Positions 22,751 through 32,689 of a DNA stretch of 64,000 nt are shown here, piece after piece. The position numbers and the translations under genes were made by a program. The notes beneath the pieces were generated by a model. That model did no database searches. It saw only the letters and a list, made by a program, of their open reading frames with translations, and was not told the DNA's origin. The DNA comes from Catenaria anguillulae PL171 (lineage: Eukaryota > Blastocladiomycota > Blastocladiomycetes > Blastocladiales > Catenariaceae): positions 248,001-312,000 of the forward strand of contig MCFL01000023.1 in the NCBI GenBank assembly GCA_002102555.1, given 5' to 3'. Every line of letters starts with the position of its first letter. Within the stretch, counting starts at the first letter, position 1.

Positions 22751-24762
22751 ATGACCTCCAACTCGCCCATCCCCACCTCACCCATTATTGGCGCGACCGC
22801 TGCCGCCGCCGCCGCCGCGCCTGCCCACGTCCCAGCTCCCGCCGAGTACACAGCCTACGACCACGCCGACGCGGTCTACGCGCCACCCTCGCCCACAGCC
22901 ACGCTTCTGATTCCCACGTCCATCGCCGCCACCACCTCCACCAAAATGCCCACGTCGCCCATCTACGACCGCCCGTTCTCGACCCTGGCCACGGTCAACG
23001 ATGCTGCATCCATGCTGCGCGTCCACTTTGACCAACACTCGCTCGCCGAGCAAGTGGCCGTGCGCAAGGCCATGCTCAACTCGGCCGTGTCGGTCCTGCA
23101 CACCAAAATCATGGGTGGAGCCAGCCAGCGGTACTCGACCGTGATGGCGATTGTCGAGGCCGGCGCGCGTCGAATGGCGGCCGAAGGAGTCGGCAACTTG
23201 CGCTTGGTCTCCGCGTACATTTACCCGTCGGACGGCGCCGGGTCGTGGTGCGAGTACTGGCCGCTGCTTGCCATTCTGCGCGCCATCTTGCCCGACATGG
23301 ACGGGTCTGCGCACGAGGAGGTGCGGCTCGTAGATCATATCATGCTCGCGATTGCTGATGCGGCGGCCAACCACTTGCACCCGCGTGGCGCCATCGAGGT
23401 GGGCGAGCATGCAAGCTTGGCCGAATTGCTGTGGCAGCATCCGATCGAGGGCGAGGCCGAGGGCGAGCGGAGGATCGAGTGGGAGGTGCTTGTGGGGCCA
23501 AGTTTGCGCCCCATTCTTGGGGCGTCGCCGGTGCGCTTTGTGGATTTGGCCGAGGGCGAGGGCCCAGTGTCCATCATGGACCGGACTTGGATCATTGTGG
23601 GAGCTATCGAGGGCTACGGCGCGCCGGACCAGCAGCAGGAACCAGCAGCGGATGTTGCGTGTGAGAAGGTGGACGAGTCGGTTGGTGACGAGTTGAGGTT
23701 TGAGCAAGTGCCGGCCGGGTCGTCGGCGTTGCCGATGCAAGAACAAGCGGTCATTGGCTCGTCAGCTAGTGGGTCGACGGGTCCTTCGTCGCCAATCCAG
23801 CCCTCGAGGAGCAACATTCAAGCTCAAGCCCAAAGGATTCGTGCCAAGTTCCCCTCGTATCTGATTGCGGCGCAGCGCGTCTACGCCGAGCTGTGGTTCC
23901 GGGCCGTGGTTTGGCTGTTTGGCGAACGAAACAAGGCAGCGGTGCTCCGCACTGGGCCGTGGGGCAAGGTGTGCGAAGCCGACGTCACTTCGCTTTGCGG
24001 CTTTGTACTCGACGTTTACGCCCAATCGGGTGAAAAGCGAGTGTCGTTCATCGACCTTAGGGCGGAGGATGGTTGCACGAGCCGCATCCTGTTGCCATTC
24101 AAGGACTCGACGGACTTGGTCTTACAGATTTCGTCGTCAGGTGAGTTACCGAGCCTCAGTAAGGTCAAGAAGGAGATCAATGCCCGTGCGGGTACGGTGC
24201 TCAAGCGCCATGTAACCATTGCGTATGAGTCTTTGTCGTTTGCACCAGTTGTGGAACACGCCGGCACGCGCCAGGATGGATTAGTTGAGTGGTCGATTGT
24301 TCGTGCCAAGCGGGTGCACGAGTCGGAAATGGACGATGACGATTTGGAAGTGGGAACGCTAGTCTTGGATGTATCTATCGGTGCGCTTCCTTCTACTTTC
24401 GTCATTCTTGATCCTTGTATTCACATGTCTTTCTCTCCCATGTCCAGCATCAATTCGCAACCAGTTTCAGTCAACTGGAACGAGCGAGAAAGCAAAGCAT
24501 GAGGAGGTCTTGCATGTCATTGTGGACACAGTTGTTGAGAGCGATGGTCCTCAACTGTACGCTGGTCTCACTACCTCTCCCCTGCCGACTGCCATAACTG
24601 ACCATTTCTCCCGCCTTTCCCGCTTGCAGTCCTCGTGGTGTCAACACGTCCCTCGCATCGGCCAAGGCATTGCAAGCAGCCTCAGCTCTTGTGTACCAGT
24701 CTCTTCGTCAAGTCGAGGATTCAGTTTCGCATGTCGATCTTGTCAAAAAGTTTATGAAGTAG
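22751..24762 (+). CDS. Unrecognised 623-residue protein
   Basis: Three exons: 22751-24380, 24448-24556 and 24630-24762, with introns of 67 and 73 nt (GTGCGC, GTACGC), all in phase. The N-terminal 65 residues are low-complexity Ala/Pro/Thr. From about residue 75 to 290 there is a folded region (MLRVHFDQHSLAEQVAVRKA; LRLVSAYIYPSDGAGSW). A Ser/Gln linker leads to a second folded part (RVYAELWFRAVVWLFGERNK; CGFVLDVYAQSGEKRVSFID). The C-terminal exons encode an amphipathic helix (SAKALQAASALVYQSLRQVE). No signal peptide, membrane segment or known motif is visible. I cannot name a family. Splicing extends the protein well beyond the first frame's stop and gives a sensible C-terminus. Confidence 0.75.
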
Positions 24763-25623
24763 TCATTTTTCTCATGAGGTGTGATGACTGCCGTACGATT
24801 TGTTTCTTACTTCCGTTTTTGAGCTGTGTTCCAGTCAGTTGCTGATTGCATTCTTCCTTAACAGAATCGTGGCCCCTATTTCCTTTGTTCGCACATGGCT
24901 CTTGTATGATCAGCTTGTGCGCGACGTGTGTCGAGACTCCCAACGACGCCCTCGTCGTCGCCTATGCGTTGCCGTGACCACTGCAAGGCTCCATTCTAGG
25001 CGGCGGACCAGGCCAAGCCGTCATGATACCAAGAGGGGGTGGGGCAACTTGTATTTGAATGTGGACGACCATCAAGCAAAAGCCAAAGTCAGTTCGCATT
25101 GAAATTCGGCGTTTCCTTTCTTGGGGTCCTTGTCTCCCATCCTGTTACAGCGTCACAGACCTCGCGTAACTTCAGATGGGGTGACCAGGAAGCTGTTCGC
25201 ACCGTTGTCATGTTTTTGCCACGGCTTTGGTTTGTTTCGTTGAAAGCGCGTCGCTTGCTGTTGAACGAATGTGATAAAAATTTGAGAATCACGGTTTACG
25301 AGGTGTGAGTCGGTGACAAACATTTGTGAAAAGGGCCGCAGGTGAACAAATCGTAATGTATTGATGATACACCAAAGCAATCAGGCGGAGGAAACCACGT
25401 ATTTTCTTGCAAGCATCAAGAAGAATCAAGTCGACCCATGTCACATCACAACTGGGTGACTGAAACTGGAGATAATTCAGCAACAAAATGAAAACCACGG
25501 ACAAAGAAGGCTGAAGCGCCAAAAGAAACAAATGGGCAACCACGTGGAAACATGCAAAAACAAGCCTACGGCCCAACAAGCACCAACAAACACATACGGG
25601 CATTGCTAAACAGAAAACATTAC
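24763..25623. other. Gene-poor stretch
   Basis: Downstream of the 623-residue protein gene. It contains the decayed inverted copy at 24887-25040, described separately. Otherwise there are no frames with convincing coding character. Confidence 0.45.
24887..25040 (+). pseudogene. Decayed inverted partial copy of the unknown gene at 26.3-27.3 kb
   Basis: About 155 bases match the reverse complement of about 26265-26436. For example, the 20-mer CCTATGCGTTGCCGTGACCA at 24961-24980 recurs inverted at 26327-26346. Relative to that copy this one lacks about 17 bases and has a one-base insertion. The block corresponding to YDQFVRDMCRVPNGALVV is therefore split between frames. No splice context or start is present, so it is a non-functional fragment. 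Confidence 0.75.
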
Positions 25624-25767
25624 TCACATCTCTTGAAGCAAAGCAGCGAAATCCTCGTCGCCGTCATCGCTGTGAAGCATGACGACTTGGCGCTCGGCAC
25701 CATTGACCGAAATCCGACGTCCGCTGGGCGTCCTCTCCGTGTTCCACACGTCGAATGTGACGATCAC
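25624..25767 (-). other. Coding-like fragment ending in a stop
   Basis: On the minus strand a frame reads VIVTFDVWNTERTPSG followed by RRISVNGAERQVVMLHSDD and an acidic end (DGDEDFAALLQEM, then TGA). The pattern looks like a protein C-terminus. An upstream stop lies only three codons before it, with no acceptor between. The neighbouring frame (MSGFVAHNEFKRMIDCD) could be continuous with it if one base were changed. It may be a pseudogene end or the last exon of a gene I could not resolve. Confidence 0.35.
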
Positions 25768-26329
25768 AATCAATCATCCTCTTGAACTCGTTGTGCGCGA
25801 CGAAGCCGCTCATGGAACCCATCTTGTCCCAGGCCGGACACCGCCAACTCGTCCGAGAGTTCCTCCTGCTCGGAAGTTGATCGAGGGGCGTGATGTGATC
25901 GACGTCCCTGTCTCACGTCACGTCTCCATCCCTCCCGGATCGGCCCTGCTTGAGATTGTGCAATTGAGTATGGAGAGTCATGTCAGTCCCTCGCATCGCT
26001 GCGGATTGTTGTTGAGATTGAGTTTTTCTCCCCTCCATGCCCCTTTCTCTCCCACCTTGTGTTTCCCCACCTCCCACTCGTTCCCCAAGTGTCTCTTGTG
26101 TAATGTGTCCACATCTTAAATACGGGTCGCATCCCCGCTTCCCAAAATACAGTTCAATATGGTTGTTCGCTAGCATTGTCTTCCACTGTATTCATTAGTC
26201 CCTCCTACACTAGAAGTCGCATGCTTGTCAAAGAACTCAAAGACTAAATCCAACAACTTGCTGATGCGCGCCCCTTGGTACCAAGACGGCTTGCCCTGGT
26301 CCACCGCCGAGAATGGAGCCTCGCAGTGG
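25768..26329. other. Spacer with no resolved gene
   Basis: A minus-strand frame just upstream of the fragment at 25624-25767 (STSEQEELSDELAVSGLG...) may belong to the same broken gene. The remainder includes the alternative 3' extension of the unknown gene (down to 26170) discussed under that entry. Confidence 0.35.
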
Positions 26330-27343
26330 TCACGGCAACGCATAGGTGACGACGAGGGCGCCGTTGGGAACTCGACACATGTCGCGCACAAACTGATCAT
26401 ATGCGCACCTCTTGTAGCATGAAACCACATGCGAACGACATGAGCGCAGCCACATGCACACTGACTCGTCTGATCCGTCAAAGAAGCGGCCAATGTACTG
26501 AATGGTGCCCTTGGCGAGCGCACCGCCGCCATCAGCGACAATGGGATGCTCTTGTGATGGGATGAACGGCTCGCGCATTCCCATGTCCACTGCCAGTGTG
26601 ACGAGTGAGCAAAGGTCAGCAATCAACGCACAGTGCACAGGACGGCAGATAGAAACACAGGACGTACACAAAGCCGTGATAAAGTGGTGCCAAAAGCGGT
26701 GCACAAAAACCGCTTTTCACCGACTTTTGCATCAACGGTCATCTCTGCAAGGCGAACAATCTTGTTCAGTACGTCGGGCATTGTAACCAGTGCAATTGTG
26801 CTTGAGTCTGCAGCAAATGATGGGTTAGTGCTGGCGATCATTGGTACCAGAGGACATGCGATGTGACATAAATTTCTGCGTACCTTTAACGAGATCGACC
26901 TTGAAGTCGAGGGAGAGCGGTTGATCCGGGCTCATGAGCTGAATCAGGTCTGCTGCACGCGGACAAATGGAGAAGACATAATTGTATTCGGTAGGCGGAA
27001 CACCTGGGATGTCGGCAAGGGCGGCGCCGTCATCGAATGGGTCGCCGTCGGCGCACTGCACGTGCCAAAGGAAGTGCCGGAGCATAAGCGATTGGCAGGG
27101 CAGCAGCGGCCCCATGGGTTGATGCAGGACGAGCGGTTGGCGCGTCGGCGACAGGCGCACGGGAGACAGGCGCACGGGTTGCTCCAGGACGAACGGTTGG
27201 GGGCTTAATGACAGCCGGTGGGACGACATGAGAGCCGGCGGACTTGGTAACACCCACAAGACAACGTCGTCATCCGAGTCGGAGCTCGAGTCACGCAAAT
27301 CGATCACGACGGGACCCATGGAAGCCGCAAAGGACGACAACAT
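26330..27343 (-). CDS. Unknown three-exon gene with two competing donors 2 nt apart
   Basis: Exons 27343-26884, 26807-26670 and 26589-26330 give 285 residues with phase kept. The N-terminus has an acidic/Ser run (LRDSSSDSDDDVVLWVL) and a near-repeat (PVRLSPVRLSPTRQPLVL). Exon 2 reads STIALVTMPDVLNKIVRLAE. Exon 3 reads REPFIPSQEHPIVADGGG and AYDQFVRDMCRVPNGALVV, then TGA. The second donor sits at TGTGTACGT. Using GT at 26669 gives this frame; using GTACGT at 26667, which fits the genome's donor consensus better, shifts exon 3 and extends it to 26170 (ending KLLDLVFEFFDKHA...). Both frames look partly coding. I do not recognise the family. An inverted relic lies at 24.9 kb. Confidence 0.5.
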
Positions 27344-28222
27344 GATACCTATAAAGGCGAGAACCAGTGGATGCAAGTGGTGAAGGAGAACGCACTGTAA
27401 GTCTCTGTCAAATGCGGCGGAAGCAGATCCAGGCGGTATTTCTTGTACATACATACGGCGGCAGAAGGGAGGTCAAGGCCGCAGCTCTTGTGAAAAGGCG
27501 GCTCGAGCGTGAGACGGCGACTTGCCGCACGCTTCAAGTGCGAGTTCCATGCGAACAACGGAGCAGAGGAGAGGGCCTGCTCTAAGGCCCTGCTTTTATT
27601 TACATGACCGACCAACCCCGATCGATCCAGAGCCTCCGATCGTGCCAGATGTATCGCGATGAAATTGTGAAGCGCCCGCCGCCCACACCCGCCATGAACA
27701 TTAAACTATGTAACTTTGGGTTAACGGTAAAATAAGTAGCTTAACTGACTGGCTTATGTAAACACTGAGATTATTATTAATATCAAGGTAGGAAACAGTT
27801 GGTTGCATGTGCGACACGCCTGTGTGCTGTCCATCTTTTGTGTCTTTTTTCGTGAGACGAATACCAATGTAAACACCGTTACTGTTGACCATAAACGGGG
27901 CGTCTGTGCTTGACATGAATTGGCCATCTACATTTAACACATACATAATCATCGACGCCTTCCAAGTAACTTGAAACGAACGGGCAAGTTCTCCTCCTGG
28001 CCAGGCTCCAATGGCAGGCTTTCTCTGAGGAAGGTCGAAGCTCGGACCCATCTGGGCCTGCTCAGATTAAAAATGCATCCGATTCACATTTGATGGGTAG
28101 TGCCACATGTTGTTCACACGTCGCACGGGCTCTGACGATTGCAAACGGTGCCGTTGTGCGAAATCCAAAGAAGAACCCCAATATACATGCCTGACGTACA
28201 ATGTCAAAAAATCCTCTATCGC
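27344..28222. other. Intergenic region with an AT-rich island
   Basis: Upstream of the unknown gene and downstream of GCP4. From about 27690 to 27960 the sequence is clearly richer in A/T than the rest of the window. It contains one minus-strand frame (27701-28051), listed separately. Confidence 0.5.
27701..28051 (-). CDS. Possible 116-residue protein in an AT-rich island
   Basis: An open frame with reasonable composition (ARSFQVTWKASMIMYVLNVD; NGVYIGIRLTKKDTKDG) but codon use much more A/T-rich than its neighbours. No introns are seen, and no recognised family. It could be a recent arrival, a fragment of a mobile element, or chance. The base composition contrast is visible; the interpretation is open. 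Confidence 0.35.
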   Translation of the reverse strand: MGPSFDLPQRKPAIGAWPGGELARSFQVTWKASMIMYVLNVDGQFMSSTDAPFMVNSNGVYIGIRLTKKDTKDGQHTGVSHMQPTVSYLDINNNLSVYISQSVKLLILPLTQSYIV

Positions 28223-31009
28223 TCAATACGTTGGCAAATGCTGCTCACCACCTCGATTCACACCACTCATCCACGTATCCTCAAGCACCTCCCATCGTCG
28301 CGCCCGTGCTGCATCGTCATTCCCTCCGTTTGCGTATGCTCCTCGAGGTCCACGACCGACCAAGTCATCACCACCATCAGTGTCCGACAGATCCGAGCCC
28401 ATTGGGTCGTCGTGTTCGTCTACATGCACAGCCGTCTTTCCACCAGCGAGGCGAAGCGGACCAAGCGACCAATGCTTGTTGTAGTCCAGCTACAGTGTAG
28501 TACATGAACAGAGTAAGCGAGAGCGCGCAATCCAAATCCACGGCACATGAAACATGCAAAAAAAAGTGAGCGTACCCGAATCAACATTTCCTGCACAATC
28601 TGAGCACCGCTCGCCCTGGCTGCCACCAACATGCGATGCAAAAACTTTGCCTCCTGATGAAACTCTGCCGCGGCCTGTCCAACCAATACCTGCCACTCAT
28701 CCAGACTCCTGGTCGCGCCCTTGTCGCCCGGCACACCCACCAAGCCAAACCCTTGGACACGCTCCCTATCCCCCGCCACCACCCTGCCCATTTTGTCCCC
28801 CATCTCATCAACCCGCCGCCACCGCCTCTGTACCTGCTCGCCCACGCCCGCCTCGACCACGCCCGCAAATGTGTCAGCAAGATCAAGCAACTTGACGACC
28901 GACTCGCGCAACGACCGAGTGGACGTGTGAGGGTACAGCAAGACGGCCGCCTGCACGCCGTGCACATACGCGTCGTGTCTTGCATGCCAGTCGGCAACCG
29001 TCGCGAGCTTTGCGTGCTGGTGCTGCACGGCCGATCCGGGTACGACCACTTGGTCGTCGTCGTCGTGGGCGGCCATCTCTTGAATATCCTTGACGAGCGC
29101 GCGCGTCTCGGACTCAATCACTGCTGACATGGCGTCCGATATGCCGGCAAGCGTCGCAACAAGTTCCGCACGGTAGGTTGCCGCGACTTGCGCAAGCATG
29201 GCGACCGGGCCGAGCGGCGGGTTGCGTTTCGTGTCGGTGGATGCGTCACGCAGGATAAAGTGCAGGTGGTGCAGGCGCAATTGGACGCGGTGCACGTGGG
29301 CCAGCGCTTGGTAGGTTGCGTTGTAGGCAGAGAGGTGGGGCGGGGTCACAATGAGTGAGAGGGGCCAGGGAATGGACAAGGTCAGGTGCAGTGTGGTCGG
29401 GTTGGGTATTGAGCGTGATTGGCTGGACGAGGAGGTGGACGAGGGCGCAGCGAGGTTGCGGAAGGGAAGGTACTCTGTGCGGCGGTCAGTGTCCATGGGT
29501 TGGGCTGCGGATGTGTCCATAGCAGACCAAGAGAAACGGAACTGCTTCATGAGCAGGGCATCGGGGCTCGACGCATCTGCGGCCGTTCGCGCAACGACTT
29601 GCGAGTAGGTTGATTGGAGCAAAAAGTTGAGCTCACGTTCAGAGATGCCAAAAGACGAGTGGCCCAGTGTCGATTTGCGTTCGAGATGGGCGACACGGGT
29701 GAGAAAGTGGCGGAGAAGGTCGAGGTTGCCGCCGAGAAACACGTTTCGAATGGCCTGTGAGCGAAACCTTTGAGATTAACGGATGGGCGCGCGCGGGGAT
29801 AAGAACAAAAGAAGCCCGGTACATTGAGATAATCGAGAAGCTTTTCGTCGAGCACCATGATTTGCCACAATGCGTTGGTATAGTCGCGGCGGATCAGATC
29901 CATGGCAAGCTCGAGGTCAAGGGGTCGCAAATCGGTCTGCAAATCAAGCAAACGGGCGAGGATTTGGAGTTGGTTTTGCCACATATCGGGTGTAACGAGC
30001 TCTGTTGAAGACGATCAAGGGATGTGAGCCGTGCGTGAAATCGAAACGAAAGAAAAGATGAGGCGGCGAACCTGCGTGACGAGCAGATTTCTGGACAATG
30101 TAGGATGACGTGACAGTAAAGACAATTGTTTCGGCAAGTTGGCTTGAGATGAGTGTCGATGGGACCAGGGACGGTTCGAATGTGAATTGATCACGAAGCC
30201 TCGAATCCGACGCCGTGGGTGAATCTTCCTGAGTGACTGCGAAAAAAGGAACGGGTCACCATGTCATGCCAGATAGATTGGTGAAAGAACAGTTCGTCGG
30301 GAATACCTGGCTGCACAAAAAACTCGTTCTTGGGATCAAACGCCGTGGCATGTAGCAGATAGCCCGACAGGTGTTTGAAGAAGACCCGCAAAACTGCATG
30401 CGCAATCATTCGCATGGCTTTTGCAACAGGCTCACGGCCGTCAAGAATACGTGGAAGAATGAGATCGAGCAGCTTGGAGCCAAAATATGCGTCCCGATTG
30501 CTTGTAAACTCATCCACCAACCGTAAAGTTGACTCCAGTACGAGGCTTGGAACAGAAAAAGTGACGAGCAGCGATGAAAGCGGTGTCCTGGGCATCCCGT
30601 CTGCATCGACGCCCGCCATAAGCCGATCAGAGTCAATGTCATTGAGAGGCATGGCATGTGGGCGGGCATGGGCTGAAAGCAAATCTGTCTCTGTCTGATC
30701 GACCGTCTCCAAGTATTGGTCCAACACTGCACGTATACCTTGGGCAAACCCATGCGAATACAAACCCGCCGCCGAGGGTCGAGTGCCGATGGATCCAGGT
30801 GGCAGTGATTCAGAGTGGACAAAACTTGCGAGCTTCTTTGCCCAAAACCCGAGTTGTGCGAGACGGTTGAGGGACGCGCGCTCGGCGGGATGCAGATGCG
30901 GAAAGTCTGACCGGACAATAAACGTTGTGGGCGTGAGTGGGTGAGGTGGGAACGGGACAAAGATGTCTGTCGGGACACCCGTCATGGAAACTAGCAGTTC
31001 GTGAAGCAT
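28223..31009 (-). CDS. TUBGCP4: Gamma-tubulin complex component 4
   Basis: Five exons: 31009-30307, 30236-30072, 30001-29823, 29754-28576 and 28489-28223. The four introns (70, 70, 68 and 86 nt) keep phase, giving 830 residues. GCP4 is a Spc97/Spc98-family subunit of the gamma-tubulin ring complex that nucleates microtubules at centrosomes and basal bodies. The start MLHELLVSMTGVPTDIF matches the GCP4 N-terminus. FLHPAERASLNRL-type sequence follows (here HLHPAERASLNRLAQLGFWA). The C-terminal GCP domain has LSIPWPLSLIVTPPHLSAYN, and the family ending RLDYNKHW spans the last splice. After it comes an acidic, Asp/Gly-rich tail of about 80 residues absent from animal GCP4, encoded wholly by the last exon. 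Confidence 0.93.
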
Positions 31010-32689
31010 TGTGTGTATTGCATAGAATCGGCGGTCCCGGTCTGACTTGGTCACAGTTCATTCAATGTTGAATCATTCTTGATCAAGGGATGTTATCTTT
31101 GAGACGCGAGCCACCTGACTCGATCGACGGACAAGGACATCTCGGTCCGCCGATCTAACGTCGACGATCAGGATGGTCGATTGAAACGCACGAATGTGGC
31201 TTCATGTGTCATGTGACACTGAGCCCAATGACGCGTGCCGGTTCGCGGTTCGCGTCAACAGGTGTGGGCTTGCTCGTGTCGCTTCCCTCCTCCGTGACTG
31301 GGACCAGGAACTGTGTACACATGGCGAGGTCGGAACACTCCCCGACCCGAATCAATGGCGAATGATGGGAGCGCCACGGCGGGGGAGCAACCATTCGGCA
31401 GCGTCTCACTAACGTCGAGCAAGTGTTGCAGCCGTCGAGACAGATCGTTGTTTTTGAATGGGATGGACGTTGGCGCAATCTAACCGGGACAATCGGCCAA
31501 CGCCACTGAGGGTGTGAAGGTGAAAGCAGAAGCAAATGAGAGAGGCGGGTCCCAGTTCGTAGGCGCTCTGGCACTTGAAAAAGGCTGGCAAGTCCCCCCA
31601 CGCACAACAATGCGATCAACCTTTGGTTCAAAGATGAAAGCATACAAAAGCACCATTGCAACGTCAAGTGTTTAGCTCCATCCACTCCTCGCCAACCAGA
31701 CCCCTCGCGATCATTCTGACGTGGCCTCAACGCTTCCGTTACTTGGTATTGTCCGTTTATGCCCTCATCCAACAAGCACATGCACACTGCCCCGACGCAA
31801 GAACTGAAGCTGACGCTCGGCGCTTGCCCGCGCCGTCCATGTACTTTCCGACTCCAAACAGAACCATATCGCCCCTCACTCGCAATTCGCATCAACGCTG
31901 ATCTCGCCGCAGTATTGTGCCGTCGCCGCCACGAACTTACAGGACATAGTCGTGCTTGGCTCTGGCACTCGGTTTCCTCCTTGATTCTCCCCACACGACA
32001 CTTTCGGCCCACTATTGCGCTGTGCGCCACTCCACACTTGCGGCCGGACCAACAAGCACACTCCCACAACCGTGACGGCTGCCAGACAAAATCCCAATCC
32101 GACTGTCTCTCTGTATTCTGTGTAACACATTCTTGACCCTGCAACCAAGTCGGTAACATACAGTTGCCCGTGTCACTCACGACCACTTCGAGAGCACGAG
32201 TCTCCACGCGCCGCACGCCGCCACCAACCCAGTTTTCACTCGCTGACCCGCGATCATCGCAAACACTTTGGTCGCTCCGTTGCCCTCTTTGACGGCCACT
32301 ATCCACTTGTCCCCGACCCCAATGTATGTCCATGCAATGCTGATTTCCGCCTTGTCCCATTCACATCCCATGCTTGCTTGCTCCGGCCGCAGTCTGTGCC
32401 CACTCGCTCTAACGCCTGCTTTGCTACGACGTACTTGCCACAGTGTCGTTCCGCCACCCGCCAGCTCTTCGCTCCTTCCTCTCATCCTATCCACCTCCTG
32501 GGCCGTGATTTCTGCTGCGCAATCAGACCCCCGCAAAACTCTGTCTATATCAAACTGATTCCTTCGACTCGGCGCACCCTTGGCACCGCTCGTTCGCTGC
32601 TACCGATTCCGCCAAACTCTTCTTGGCGGTTCACCACCCATTTCCTGACCTGACTTCAAGCGGCTCCCTTCCCGTCCACGTCCGCCACC
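31010..32689. other. 1.7-kb divergent region, no gene seen
   Basis: Between GCP4 (minus) and the PAK gene (plus). Long frames exist (a 383-residue one on minus at 31209-32360), but they are rich in Cys, Trp, Arg and Ser and look like antisense shadows of non-coding sequence. The last about 600 bases before the PAK start are C/T-rich, as expected for a long 5' leader. Confidence 0.5.

Noticed and set aside
24800-26200. An intact transposon around the inverted duplicate
   Set aside because: I saw no terminal inverted repeats, target-site duplications or transposase or reverse-transcriptase motifs; the match is confined to about 155 bases.
31209-32360. A 383-codon minus-strand frame between GCP4 and PAK
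   Set aside because: Its Cys, Trp, Ser and Arg content and lack of any motif or splice context suggest chance openness of a region lacking minus-strand stops; overlapping plus-strand frames look no better.
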